Assembly: GCF_032884065.1 (NCBI RefSeq)
Contig: NC_088868.1
Location: 866,001 to 930,000 of the forward strand
Reading direction: 5' to 3'
DNA from: Artemia franciscana
Taxonomy: Eukaryota; Arthropoda; Branchiopoda; Anostraca; Artemiidae
Length of the DNA: 64,000 nucleotides
Shown here: one piece after another, positions 11,561-55,700 of the stretch
Numbering within the stretch: position 1 is the stretch's first letter
How the letters are laid out: every line of letters begins with the position of its first letter
Position numbers and translations under genes: made by a program
Notes under the pieces: model-generated
Databases searched by the model: none
What the model was told of the DNA's origin: nothing
What the model saw: the letters and a program-made list of their open reading frames with translations, nothing else

Positions 11561-11999
11561 CCTTTCAGCCAGGAAGTACAATTGGGGGCTGGGGCTAGCC
11601 ATCCTGTGCTTTAACATTCCCTTCTTTCTTACCTTCCCCAGATTTTTCCAGGTACCCTTTTAGAGCTGTGTCGGTTCTGGCTGAGCTTACAGAGTCCTGT
11701 CGCTGAACCCTATCCCAAACTTGATAACCAGTCATGCCAAGGATCAAACGCTTGCCCTTCGGACAAAGGATTCCATGTATAGGGCACATAGGGCATTGGG
11801 TTACTTGGATTCCGACATTGATTCAGGATTCCAAGGATTACCGACATTGTGCGATGATGGCACAATACGTTGTTAATTTTTTTCTGACCCGGACACTCCG
11901 TATAGACAGAATTGTCGCAGAAACTATGAAAGAGGCTCATTCTATTGGAGATTGAAAGTTTTAGAGTCGTTTCTAATAGTCAAACGTGGCTGGTTTAAC
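11561..11999. other. Unassigned
   Basis: No family recognised. Short ORFs on both strands (for example 11734-11955 and 11710-11940) overlap each other and lack known motifs. Confidence 0.4.
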
Positions 12000-12840
12000 C
12001 AGCCTCCCTCCACTCCATCATTTCCCCAAACACATCCAATCAAAATATTGAGATGACCATCTTGTTCAGAGTAGTTGAAAGGTCTAGAAATTATGCCTTT
12101 AAGGATGAAAGTCCCCTTCCTCCTACAGCCCTTGGGACAAGGGCTATAAGTTATAATAGTTGCCATTATTTACATGTAAGTTTCTTATGGAAGGGGTGGT
12201 CACACAAACTTCAGAGGGGGGTCATTCAATTGGAAATCAGAAGTTCTAGTGACTTTCTTAGAATCAAAAGTGATCGAAGGGCAACTAGCGATCCCCCCGC
12301 GTCCTCTTTTCCCCAAACACATCCGATAGAAATTTAGAGACAGCCATTTTGTTCAAAATAGTCTAAAGATCGTGTAAACAAGGCCTCGAGGTTGAAAAAC
12401 ACCCACAGAACCTGGGACAAAGGGTTATAAGTTATTCCACGAAGCGCCAAAGGGCAAATTACCCCCCCCCCATAACGCCTTTTTCTCTCCAAGAGCATCT
12501 GATCGAAATTGTGAGATTGCGACTTTGCTCAAAATAGTCCAGAAGTCTACACAATGCCCGAAGGACTGATGCAATCCAAACGGAACCCTAGGACAAGGGT
12601 TGTATTTACGTCCTTGGGGCATATAAGGCTATTATGGAATGGGTGATCGCATAAACTTCGGATTGGGCTTATTTGATTGGAAATTTGAAGCTATAGTGCA
12701 CTTTTGAAGAATCAAAACTGGTCTGAGGGCAACCAGCCCTCACCTTGCCAAAACAAACATCCAATCAAAATTTTGGAAGGTAGTAATTGTGTTTTTTTTG
12801 GGATGTCAAACCCCTTACAGTCCTCAAGACAAGGACTGTA
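12000..12840. repeat. Four diverged ~200-280 bp tandem modules
   Basis: Recurring phrases: GGGCAACTAGC / GGGCAACCAGC, CAAACACATCCGAT-like, TTGTTCAAAATAGTC (12052, 12348, 12532) and GGGACAAGGGCTATAAGTTAT (12131, 12416, 12590, 12830). Modules diverge strongly. Their text recalls FB interior sequence, so an ancient FB relative is likely. Confidence 0.6.
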
Positions 12841-13393
12841 AGTTAGGTGATTCGTTCATTGTGTACATACAGTATGTGTCATTGAGAAAAGTATATATGT
12901 TTGAGCTTTACTTTCCAAAAAGACAAAGGGCGTCCAGGATAGCGTTTCAGAGAATTTGGAATATTTGGAAATATTTTGTATTTAGTCCCTCTTTGCTGTG
13001 TATATTCAATCTGATCGTCTTAAAATGAAGCATGTATTTTAATATAGGCTTAGTTTATGCTGCGAGTTCCCCCATAGACCCATAACACCATTTCCTCATG
13101 AGGAAATATTATTTGTTCGATCCTTGTGCTGAGCTATCTGAGCTTAATTCTCAAATGTCCAGTAAGCAAACTAGCCTTAAGCGGCAACATATCATTTTTA
13201 ATGTTTAGGACTGATGTTTAGTGTTGTTTTTGAGTGTTGATTCTCTTTTCTTTTCTTTCTTTTGATTGTTTTGTTGTTATACATACACACATTTACAGTG
13301 AAGTAGATGTTAGGATTATGAATTATCAAAGAGTTTAGTTATCAAGTTTCAATAAACTTTTACATATGTTTATTTTGTTTCTCTTTTACCCAG
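12841..13393. other. Unassigned; probable intron of the upstream gene
   Basis: AT-rich with no coding signal. A pyrimidine-rich tract (TTTGTTTCTCTTTTACCCAG) ends it, forming a strong splice acceptor for the exon at 13394. Confidence 0.45.
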
Positions 13394-13511
13394 ATCTAGG
13401 GAGGTAAGACAGTGGTTCGTACAACAACATCTCAGTAAATACCAAGACGAGAAGAACTTCCAAGCAGTTCAAACCTTTCCTTACAAAGAAACTTCTGAAT
13501 CCGACCTCTAA
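13394..13511 (+). CDS. Probable terminal coding exon of an unidentified gene
   Basis: After a strong polypyrimidine tract and CAG acceptor, the sequence stays open for 38 codons and ends TAA (13509-13511). The reading begins SREVRQWFVQQHLSKYQDEK and ends YKETSESDL. It is rich in charged and polar residues and has no repeats, unlike the surrounding junk. AATAAA signals at 13831 and 13992 could serve as polyadenylation sites. The first base of the exon completes a split codon. I do not recognise the protein, and no upstream exon was found in the window, so the gene would have to reach back through repeat-filled introns. It could also be a chance open stretch. Confidence 0.45.
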
Positions 13512-13830
13512 GTAGCAGGCGCTTGTTCCAATATCCTTCTTGTCATTGACCTGACATTGCTGTAATAGTTTTACAGCGTGTTTAAGAATCTAAAAGCCTC
13601 CTAAGTGCAAAAACTACGATGGGTTTAAGGTTGTTGGAATTCTAAGAAGAATATTCAAAACTAAATAGCAAAGCTTATTATTAGTACCTCGACTCATTAT
13701 TGTCAAATAATTTTCCCGCTTTATTTATTAAAAGACTTTTCCTATAATGTAATTTTATTTGCACCTTAAACTCTCATAGAGGCTAGTTTGGTTTTAATGA
13801 CAGTTTAAAGTTAATAATTCCGCAAAAGGG

Positions 13831-13997
13831 AATAAATTGGTTCATATCCAAGTTCTATTTCAGTCATCTTACGGGCTAGCTAAGTCACATGCTCATAAAG
13901 ATGCAAGATTAACTTCTTTCTGTACGCTCATTTTAAGTTAGCTCATGCTCAGATTTGATAATAGATAGAATTTTCATTTGACACATTTGTGAATAAA
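13831..13997 (+). promoter_or_regulatory. Candidate polyadenylation signals (AATAAA) for the 13394 exon
   Basis: AATAAA occurs at 13831-13836 and at 13992-13997; the second is followed by a T/G-rich stretch (GTGAGTTGTATTTC). Either could end the transcript whose coding part stops at 13511. Confidence 0.4.
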
Positions 13998-14665
13998 AGT
14001 GAGTTGTATTTCTACGCTTGTTATTGATTATTTTCCCCGAACCATGGTAGGGTTGGGAAGATTGAAACGTTGGGAAGATAGTATTTGATGTTTACCATTC
14101 TTCATAATTCATACTGGAGGGTTCGCCCCTTCCCCTTTCAAGATATATTTTCACATAAAGCATTGGTGGTAGAGACCGTGGGATTGTGGGCAAAATATTG
14201 TGGCATTTACTCCCCAAGGGTAAAAGACTTGTCGTACTCATACTGGCTATAGATGTGGCAATCCAACAGCGCGAATCAGCAAGGGCAAAATTGTAATATT
14301 TGTGGCGTGTCGGAGATCGTGTGGTACCAAAGACTGCGCTACCTTTACTAGTGGCACCAGGAATGACCCTGGTATCCATCAGAATACAAATAACTAGTTT
14401 TTACTGATAGAGGGTTAAGGACTGCTATTATTTCTGAATTTTTGTATCCTTAAACTTTTTCCTGTCATTTAAGTTCTCTTGGTCTTCCTTGCGCTCCTGA
14501 AAATTGTTATTTGACAGTTATTTTAACTAAAAATCATGTTTCGGCTGTCTTCATAAAAACTGTTGGTAGTTGTATGGCGAAAAAGTCTTTAAGGATGGTT
14601 ATCAAAAATAACGCAGATGTCGCTGAACACGCATGTTGATTCAAATTAAAATTTCGTTGTTTAAA
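13998..14665. other. Intergenic region and presumed NAE1 promoter
   Basis: Between the putative polyA signal and the NAE1 start codon. A 95-codon minus-strand ORF (14092-14379) has no recognised motif, though its stretch is less AT-rich than its neighbours and may be an old repeat. No clear TATA box or initiator could be assigned, and NAE1 5'UTR limits are unknown. Confidence 0.4.
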
Positions 14666-45656
<30,991 letters not shown>

Positions 45657-46794
45657 GTATTGTATTTCTTTTAGATGTCTTCCTTTCCCAAAGACTATCC
45701 GAGGGACTAAGGAAAAAAATCCCGATTTTATTAGTTTTTTTTTCATGTGAATGTGGAGAATACGAAAGTTAAAAAATAAAGTTGAATGTTCCGACATTAA
45801 GTTTCGTATTTCATTCAGACACCTTGCTTTAATAACGATTATCTTAAGACCTTAATCTCAAAATACCAAGATCATCAAAACAAACAAAAAAATGTTTTTT
45901 CAACCTCCGACCTCCGCTTTACCCTTCTTAGGTGAATTCTTACATTAAAACTGTTATTTCATTAACAGTCATAACAATTTTTCAGTTAAAAGTTTCAATG
46001 TTTTTGAGGTTGTATCATAGAAACTGCTAATCTGTGAATTTTGACGACGATTCTTTTCCACAAAAGTTCAAACCTTCAGAATCTGTTGGTCAGATTCTTG
46101 ACTTTGTTGTTGTTGTTCAGAATCTGATCTTTAATCAGAACTTTTATTTCTAAAATTTTTCAGTTAAAAATTTCAATTTTTTTTTGTTTTCGTTTTTTGT
46201 TTTGTTTTTGTCCACAGAAGTTCAAACCTTCAGAATCTGTTGGTACCCAGAGACAACTCAGATGCAACTTCAAAGAAAAGCTACAGTTTCTTAAACTGCT
46301 TAGTGCTATTTGTTCCTACCTTGCAACCACTGAATTTGCAATTTGCAAATTTGCTGATCTTGCTTAATTTGTAACCACTAATTTGTTGCTGAATTTCCAG
46401 CCACTTTTGTTTTGTTAATTTTAGTACTACCAAAGACGGCATAACTTCATATCGAAGTATTTTGTCATTAAAAATTGAATTGTCAATTTTTCCTAATTTT
46501 CAAATATATGGTGTGTAAGTTTCCAATTGACCAATTAAAACAATCAAATTTTCATTTTCACAGTCCTGGGTACATTTTCACAGTCCTGGGTACATTTTCA
46601 CAGTCCTGGGTCACAGTCCTGGGTACATTTTTGCAGCTTTATGGAATTTTTCTTAATTTAACACCTAGTCTGAATATTCTGAATATTTAGAATATGAAGC
46701 TAAACACTAAATTCTGATATTCAAGTATTTCATATTTTCAAATAGAATTTATAGAGGATTTTTTTTCGTATAGAATTATATAGTATTAGATAGA
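45657..46794. other. Region after NAE1 exon 6; short repeats, no exon found
   Basis: AT-rich. A phrase AAGTTCAAACCTTCAGAATC repeats at 46071 and 46228. 46555-46635 is a 20-bp minisatellite (TTTCACAGTCCTGGGTACAT, about 3.5 units). I searched by eye for the next NAE1 exon and found none. Confidence 0.5.
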
Positions 46795-49700
46795 TATAAC
46801 CCCACTACATACAATACTTCCTATAAGGTCTTGTTGCAGGTTTCACAGGAGAAACACAAACATATTTAGTATGAAAATGCATATTTAGAAGAAAGAATTA
46901 CAAGTAAACTAATATAAAATCAAATTCATTTTAAAAAGTAGCAAACCTAATTAAAAGTTTGTAGTAAAAGCTATCAAGTAAAAAGTTTATATGGAACTGA
47001 TAATAGAGCTTTTTATCGTGTTGAACCGTATTACCGTAAGAACAGATTTAACAACACAACATATAATACTCCCTATGAGGTCTTGCCGCATGTCTTACAG
47101 GAGAAACGCAAACATATTTAGTATGAAAATACACGTTTAGAAGAAAGAATTACAAATAAACTAGTATAAAATCAAATTCACTTTAAAAAGTAGCAAACCT
47201 AATTAAAAGTTTTTAATAAAATCTATCAAGTAAAAGTTTATATGGAACTGATAATAGAGCCTTTTATCGTGTTGAACCGTATTACCGTTAGAACAGATTT
47301 AACAACACAACATATAATACTTCCTATAAAGTCTTGTTGCATGTCTTACAGGAGAAACGCAAACATATTTAGTATGAAAACACACATTTAGAAGAAAGAA
47401 TTACAAATAAGCTAGTATAAAATCAAACTCACTTTAAAAAGTAGCAAACCTAATTAAAAGTTTGTAGTAAAATCTATCAAGTAAAAGTTTATATGGAACT
47501 GATAATAGAGCCTTTTATCGTGTTGAACCGTATCACCGTAAGAACAGATTTAACAACACAACATATTATACTTCCTATAAGGACTTGTTGCATGTCTTAC
47601 AGGAGAAACGCAAACATATTTAGTGTGAAAATGCACATTTTGAAGAAAGAATTACAAATAAACTAGTATAAAATCAAATTCACTTTAAAAAGTAGCTAAC
47701 CTAATTAAAAGTATGTAGTAAAATCTATCAAGTAAAAGTTTATATGGAACTGATAATAGAGCCTTTTATCGTGTTGAACCGTATTACCGTAAAAACAGAT
47801 TTAACAACACAACATATAATACTTCCTATAAGGTCTTGTTGCATGTCTTACAGGAGAAACGCAAACATATTTAGTATGAAAACACACATTTAGAAGAAAG
47901 AATTACAAATAAACTAGTATAAAATCAAATTCACTTTAAAAAGTAGCAAACCTAATTAAAAGTATGTAGTAAAATCTATCAAGTAAAAGTTTATATGGAA
48001 CTGATAATAGAGCCTTTTATCGTGTTGAACCGTATTACCGTAAGAACAGATTTAACAACACAACATATAATACTTCCTATAAGTCTTGTTGCATGTCTCA
48101 CAGGAGAAACGCAAACATATTTAGTATGAAAATACACATTTAGAAGAAAGAATTATAAATAAACTAGTATAAAATCAAATTCACTTTAAAAAGTAGCAAA
48201 CCTAATTAAAAGTATGTAGTAAAATCTATCAAGTAAAAGTTTATATGGAACTGATAATAGAGCCTTTTATCGTGTTGAACCGTTTTACCGTAAGAATAGA
48301 TTTAACAAGACAACATATAATACTTCCTATAAAGTCTTGTTGCATGTCTTACAGGAGAAACGCAAACATATTTAGTATGAAAACACACATTTAGAAGAAA
48401 GAATTACAAATAAACTAGTATAAAATCAAACTCACTTTAAAAAGTAGTAAACCTAGTTAAAAGTTTGTAGTAAAAGCTATCAAGTAAAAAGTTTATATAG
48501 AACTTATAGAGCCTTTTTAACGTGTAGAACCGTATTACCGTTAGAACAGATTTAACAACACAACATATAATACTTCCTATAAAGTCTTGTTGCATGTCTT
48601 ACAGGAGAAAGGCAAACATATTTAGTATGAAAACACACATTTAGAAGAAAGAATTACAAATAAACTAGTATAAAATCAAACTCACTTTAAAAAGTAGCAA
48701 ACCTAATTAAAAGTTTGTAGTAAAATCTATCAAGTAAAAGTTTAAATGGAAATGATAATAGAGCCTTTTATCGTGTTGAACCGTATTACTGTAAGAACAG
48801 ATTTAACAACACAACATATTATACTTCCTATAAGGTCTTGTTGCATGTCTTACAGGAGAAACGCAAACATATTTAGTGTGAAAATGCACATTTAGAAGAA
48901 AGAATTACAAATAAACTAGTATAAAATCAAATTCACTTTAAAAAGTAGCTAACCTAATTAATAGTATGTAGTAAAATCTATCAAGTAAAAGTTTATATGG
49001 AACTGATAATAGAGCCTTTTATCGTGTTGAACCGTATTACCGTAAGAACAGATTTAACAACACAACATATAATACTTCCTATAAGGTCTTGTTGCATGTC
49101 TTACAGGAGAAACGCAAACATATTTAGTATGAAAATACACATTTAGAAGAAAGAATTACAAATAAACTAGCATAAAATCAAATTCACTTTAAAAAGTAGC
49201 AAACCTAATTAAAAGTTTTTAGTATAATCTATCAAGTAAAATTTACATGGATCTGATAATAGAGCCTTTGATCGTGTTGAACCGTATTACCGTAAGAACA
49301 GATTTAACAACACAACATATAATACTTCCTATAAGGTCTTGTTGCATGTCTTACAGGAGAAACGCAAACATATTTAGTGTGAAAATGCACATTTAGAAGA
49401 AAGAATTACAAATAAACTAGTATAAAATCAAATTCACTTTAAAAAGTAGCTAACCTAAATAAAAGTATGTAGTAAAATCTATCAAGTAAAAGTTTATATG
49501 GAACTGATAATAGAGCCTTTTATCGTGTTGAACCGTATTACCGTAAGAACAGATTTAACAACACAACATATAATACTTCCTATAAGGTCTTGTTGCATGT
49601 CTTACAGGAGAAACGCAAACATATTTAGTATGAAAATACACATTTAGAAGAAAGAATTACAAATAAACTAGTATAAAATCAAATTCACTTTAAAAAGTAG

Positions 49701-52700
49701 CAAACCTAATTAAAAGTTTTTAGTAAAATCTATCAAGTAAAAGTTTAGTAAAATCTATCATGTAAAAGTTTATATGGAACTGATAATAGAGCCTCATATC
49801 GTGTTGAACCGTATTACCGTAAGAACAGATTTAACAACACAACATATAATACTTCCTATAAGGTCTTGTTACATGTCTTACAGGAGAAACGCAAACATAT
49901 TTAGTATGAAAATACACGTTTAGAAGAAAGAATTACAAATAAACTAGTATAAAATCAAATTCACTTTAAAAAGTAGCAAACCTAATTAAAAGTTTTTAAT
50001 AAAATCTATCAAGTAAAAGTTTATATGGAACTGATAATAGAGCCTTTTATCGTGTTGAACCGTATTACCGTTAGAACAGATTTAACAACACAACATATAA
50101 TACTTCCTATAAAGTCTTGTTGCATGTCTTACAGGAGAAACGCAAACATATTTAGTATGAAAACACACATTTAGAAGAAAGAATTACAAATAAGCTAGTA
50201 TAAAATCAAACTCACTTTAAAAAGTAGCAAACCTAATTAAAAGTTTGTAGTAAAATCTATCAAGTAAAAGTTTATATGGAACTGATAATAGAGCCTTTTA
50301 TCGTGTTGAACCGTATCACCGTAAGAACAGATTTAACAACACAACATATTATACTTCCTATAAGGTCTTGTTGCATGTCTTACAGGAAAAACGCAAACAT
50401 ATTTAGTGTGAAAATGCACATTTTGAAGAAAGAATTACAAATAAACTAGTATAAAATCAAATTCACTTTAAAAAGTAGCTAACCTAATTAAAAGTATGTA
50501 GTAAAATCTATCAAGTAAAAGTTTATATGGAACTGATAATAGAGCCTTTTATCGTGTTGAACCGTATTACCGTAAGAACAGATTTAACAACACAACATAT
50601 AATACTTCCTATAAGTCTTGTTGCATGTCTCACAGGAGAAACGCAAACATATTTAGTATGAACATACACATTTAGAAGAAAGAATTATAAATAAACTAGT
50701 ATAAAATCAAATTCACTTTAAAAAGTAGCAAACCTAATTAAAAGTATGTAGTAAAATCTATCAAGTAAAAGTTTATATGGAAGTGATAATAGAGCCTTTT
50801 ATCGTGTTGAACCGTTTTACCGTAAGAATAGATTTAACAAGACAACATATAATACTTCGTATAAAGTCTTGTTGCATGTCTTACAGGAGAAACGCAAACA
50901 TATTTAGTATGAAAACACACATTTAGAAGAAAGAATTACAAATAAACTAGTATAAAATCAAACTCACTTTAAAAAGTAGCAAACCTAATTAAAAGTTTGT
51001 AGTAAAATCTATCAAGTAAAAGTTTATATAGAACTGATAATAGAGCCTTTATCGTGTTGAACCGTATTACCGTTAGAACAGATTTAACAACACAACATAT
51101 AATACTTCCTATAAAGTCTTGTTGCATGTCTTACAGGAGAAAGGCAAACATATTTAGTATGAAAACACACATTTAGAAGAAAGAATTACAAATAAACTAG
51201 TATAAAATCAAACTCACTTTAAAAAGTAGCAAACCTAATTAAAAGTTTGTAGTAAAATCTATCAAGTAAAAGTTTATATGGAAATGATAATAGAGCCTTT
51301 TATCGTGTTGAACCGTATTACTGTAAGAACAGATTTAACAACACAACATATTATACTTCCTATAAGGTCTTGTTGCATGTCTTACAGGAGAAACGCAAAC
51401 ATATTTAGTGTGAAAATGCACATTTAGAAGAAAGAATTACAAATAAACTAGTATAAAATCAAATTCACTTTAAAAAGTAGCTAACCTAATTAATAGTATG
51501 TAGTAAAATCTATCAAGTAAAAGTTTATATGGAACTGATAATAGAGCCTTTTATCGTGTTGAACCGTATTACCGTAAGAACAGATTTAACAACACAACAT
51601 ATAATACTTCCTATAAGGTCTTGTTGCATGTCTTACAGGAGAAACGCAAACATATTTAGTATGAAAATACACATTTAGAAGAAAGAATTACAAATAAACT
51701 AGCATAAAATCAAATTCACTTTAAAAAGTAGCAAACCTAATTAAAAGTTTTTAGTATAATCTATCAAGTAAAATTTACATGGATCTGATAATAGAGCCTT
51801 TGATCGTGTTGAACCGTATTACCGTAAGAACAGATTTAACAACACAACATATAATACTTCCTATAAGGTCTTGTTGCATGTCTTACAGGAGAAACGCAAA
51901 CATATTTAGTGTGAAAATGCACATTTAGAAGAAAGAATTACAAATAAACTAGTATAAAATCAAATTCACTTTAAAAAGTAGCTAACCTAAATAAAAGTAT
52001 GTAGTAAAATCTATCAAGTAAAAGTTTATATGGAACTGATAATAGAGCCTTTTATCGTGTTGAACCGTATTACCGTAAGAACAGATTTAACAACACAACA
52101 TATAATACTTCCTATAAGGTCTTGTTGCATGTCTTACAGGAGAAACGCAAACATATTTAGTATGAAAATACACATTTATATGAAAGAATTACAAATAAAC
52201 TAGTATAAAATCAAATTCACTTTAAAAAGTAGCAAATCATATCGTGTTGAACCGTATTACCGTAAGAACAGATTTAACAACACAACATATAATACTTCCT
52301 ATAAGGTCTTGTTACATGTCTTACAGGAGAAACGCAAACATATTTAGTATGAAAATACACGTTTAGAAGAAAGAATTACAAATAAACTAGTATAAAATCA
52401 AATTCACTTTAAAAAGTAGCAAACCTAATTAAAAGTTTTTAATAAAATCTATCAAGTAAAAGTTTATATGGAACTGATAATAGAGCCTTTTATCGTGTTG
52501 AACCGTATTACCGTTAGAACAGATTTAACAACACAACATATAATACTTCCTATAAAGTCTTGTTGCATGTCTTACAGGAGAAACGCAAACATATTTAGTA
52601 TGAAAACACACATTTAGAAGAAAGAATTACAAATAAGCTAGTATAAAATCAAACTCACTTTAAAAAGTAGCAAACCTAATTAAAAGTTTGTAGTAAAATC

Positions 52701-55700
52701 TATCAAGTAAAAGTTTATATGGAACTGATAATAGAGCCTTTTATCGTGTTGAACCGTATCACCGTAAGAACAGATTTAACAACACAACATATTATACTTC
52801 CTATAAGGTCTTGTTGCATGTCTTACAGGAGAAACGCAAACATATTTAGTGTGAAAATGCACATTTTGAAGAAAGAATTACAAATAAACTAGTATAAAAT
52901 CAAATTCACTTTAAAAAGTAGCTAACCTAATTAAAAGTATGTAGTAAAATCTATCAAGTAAAAGTTTATATGGAACTGATAATAGAGCCTTTTATCGTGT
53001 TGAACCGTATTACCGTAAGAACAGATTTAACAACACAACATATAATACTTCCTATAAGGTCTTGTTGCATGTCTTACAGGAGAAACGCAAACATATTTAG
53101 TATGAAAACACACATTTAGAAGAAAGAATTACAAATAAACTAGTATAAAATCAAATTCACTTTAAAAAGTAGCAAACCTAATTAAAAGTATGTAGTAAAA
53201 TCTATCAAGTAAAAGTTTATATGGAACTGATAATAGAGCCTTTTATCGTGTTGAACCGTATTACCGTAAGAACAGATTTAACAACACAACATATAATACT
53301 TCCTATAAGTCTTGTTGCATGTCTCACAGGAGAAACGCAAACATATTTAGTATGAAAATACACATTTAGAAGAAAGAATTATAAATAAACTAGTATAAAA
53401 TCAAATTCACTTTAAAAAGTAGCAAACCTAATTAAAAGTATGTAGTAAAATCTATCAAGTAAAAGTTTATATGGAACTGATAATAGAGCCTTTTATCGTG
53501 TTGAACCGTTTTACCGTAAGAATAGATTTAACAAGACAACATATAATACTTCCTATAAAGTCTTGTTGCATGTCTTACAGGAGAAACGCAAACATATTTA
53601 GTATGAAAACACACATTTAGAAGAAAGAATTACAAATAAACTAGTATAAAATCAAACTCACTTTAAAAAGTAGCAAACCTAATTAAAAGTATGTAGTAAA
53701 ATCTATCAAGTAAAAGTTTATATGGAACTGATAATAGAGCCTTTTATCGTGTTGAACCGTATTACCGTAAGAACAGATTTAACAACACAACATATATACT
53801 TCCTATAAGGTCTTGTTGCATGTCTTACAGGAGAAACGCAAACATATTTAGTGTGAAAATGCACATTTAGAAGAAAGAATTACAAATAAACTAGTATAAA
53901 ATCAAATTCACTTTAAAAAGTAGCTAACCTAATTAAAAGTATGTAGTAAAATCTATCAAGTAAAAGTTTATATGGAACTGATAATAGAGCCTTTTATCGT
54001 GTTGAACCGTATTACCGTAAGAACAGATTTAACAACACAACACATAATACTTCCTATAAGGTCTTGTTGCATGTCTTACATTCACTTTAAAAAGTAGCAA
54101 ACCTAATTAAAAGTTTGTAGTAAAATCTATCATGTAAAAGTTTATATGGAACTGATAATAGAGCCTTTTATCGTGTTGAACCGTATTACCGTTAGAACAG
54201 ATTTAACAACACAACATATAATACTTCCTATAAGGTCTTGTTGCATGTCTTACAGGAGAAACGCAAACATATTTAGTATGAAAATGCACATTTAGAAGAA
54301 AGAATTACAAATAAACTAGTATAAAATCAAATTCACTTTAAAAAGTAGCAAACCTAATTAAAAGTTTATAGTAAAATCTATCATGTAAAAGTTTATATGG
54401 AACTGATAATAGAGCCTCATATCGTGTTGAACCGTATTACCGTAAGAACAGATTTAACAACACAACATATAATACTTCCTATAAGGTCTTGTTACATGTC
54501 TTACAGGAGAAACGCAAACATATTTAGTATGAAAATACACATTTAGAAGAGAGAATTACAAATAAATTAGTATAAAATCAAATTCACTTTAAAAAGTAGC
54601 AAACCTAATTAAAAGTTTTTAGTAAAATCTATCATGTAAAAGTTTATATGGAACTGATAATTTAGCCTTTTATCGTGTTGAACCGTATTACCGTAAGAAC
54701 AGATTTAACAACACAACATATAATACTTCCTATAAGGTCTTGTTGCATGTCTTACAGGAGAAATGCAAACATATTTAGTATGAAAATGCATATTTAGAAG
54801 AAAGAATTACAAGTAAACTAGTATAAAATCAAATTCATTTTAAAAAGTAGCAAACATAATTAAAAGTTTGTAGTAAAATCTATCAAGTAAAAGTTTATAT
54901 GGAACTGATAATAGAGCCTTTTATCGTGTTGAACCGTATTACCGTAAGAACAGATTTAACAACACAACATATATACTTCCTATAAGGTCTTGTTGCAGGT
55001 CTTACAGGAGAAACGCAAACATATTTAGTATGGAAATACACATTTAGAAGAAAGAATTACAAATAAACTAGTATAAAATCAAATTCACTTTAAAAAGTAG
55101 CAAACCTAATTAAAAGTATGTAGTAAAATCTATCAAGTAAAAGTTTATATGGAACTGATAATAGAACCTTTTATCGTGTTGAACCGTATTACCGTAAGAA
55201 CAGATTTAACAACACAACATATTATACTTCCTATAAGGTCTTGTTGCATGTCTTACAGGAGAAATGCAAACATATTTAGTGTGAAAATGCACATTTAGAA
55301 GACAGAATTACAAATAAACTAGTATAAAATCAAATTCACTTTAAAAAGTAGCTAACCTAATTAAAAGTCTGTAGTAAAATCTATCAAGTAAAAGTTTATA
55401 TGGAACTGATAATAGAGCCTTTTATCGTGTTGAACCGTATTACCGTAAGAACAGATTTAACAACACAACATATAATACTTCCTATAAGGTCTTGTTGCAT
55501 GTCTTACAGGAGAAACGCAAACATATTTAGTATGAAAATACACATTTAGAAGAAAGAATTACAAATAAACTAGTATAAAATCAAATTCACTTTAAAAAGT
55601 AGCAAACCTAATCAAAAGTTTTTAGTAAAATCTATCAAGTAAAATTTACATGGAACTGATAATAGAGCCTTTTATCGTGTTGAACCGTATTACCGTAAGA

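Noticed and set aside
14092..14379. 95-codon minus-strand ORF as a gene divergent from NAE1
   Set aside because: No motif, splice support or promoter seen. Kept only as unassigned intergenic sequence.
45657..46794. NAE1 exon 7
   Set aside because: I looked for the expected acidic stretch and hydrophobic LYLMLRA-like helix in all + frames and found neither here nor after the satellite.
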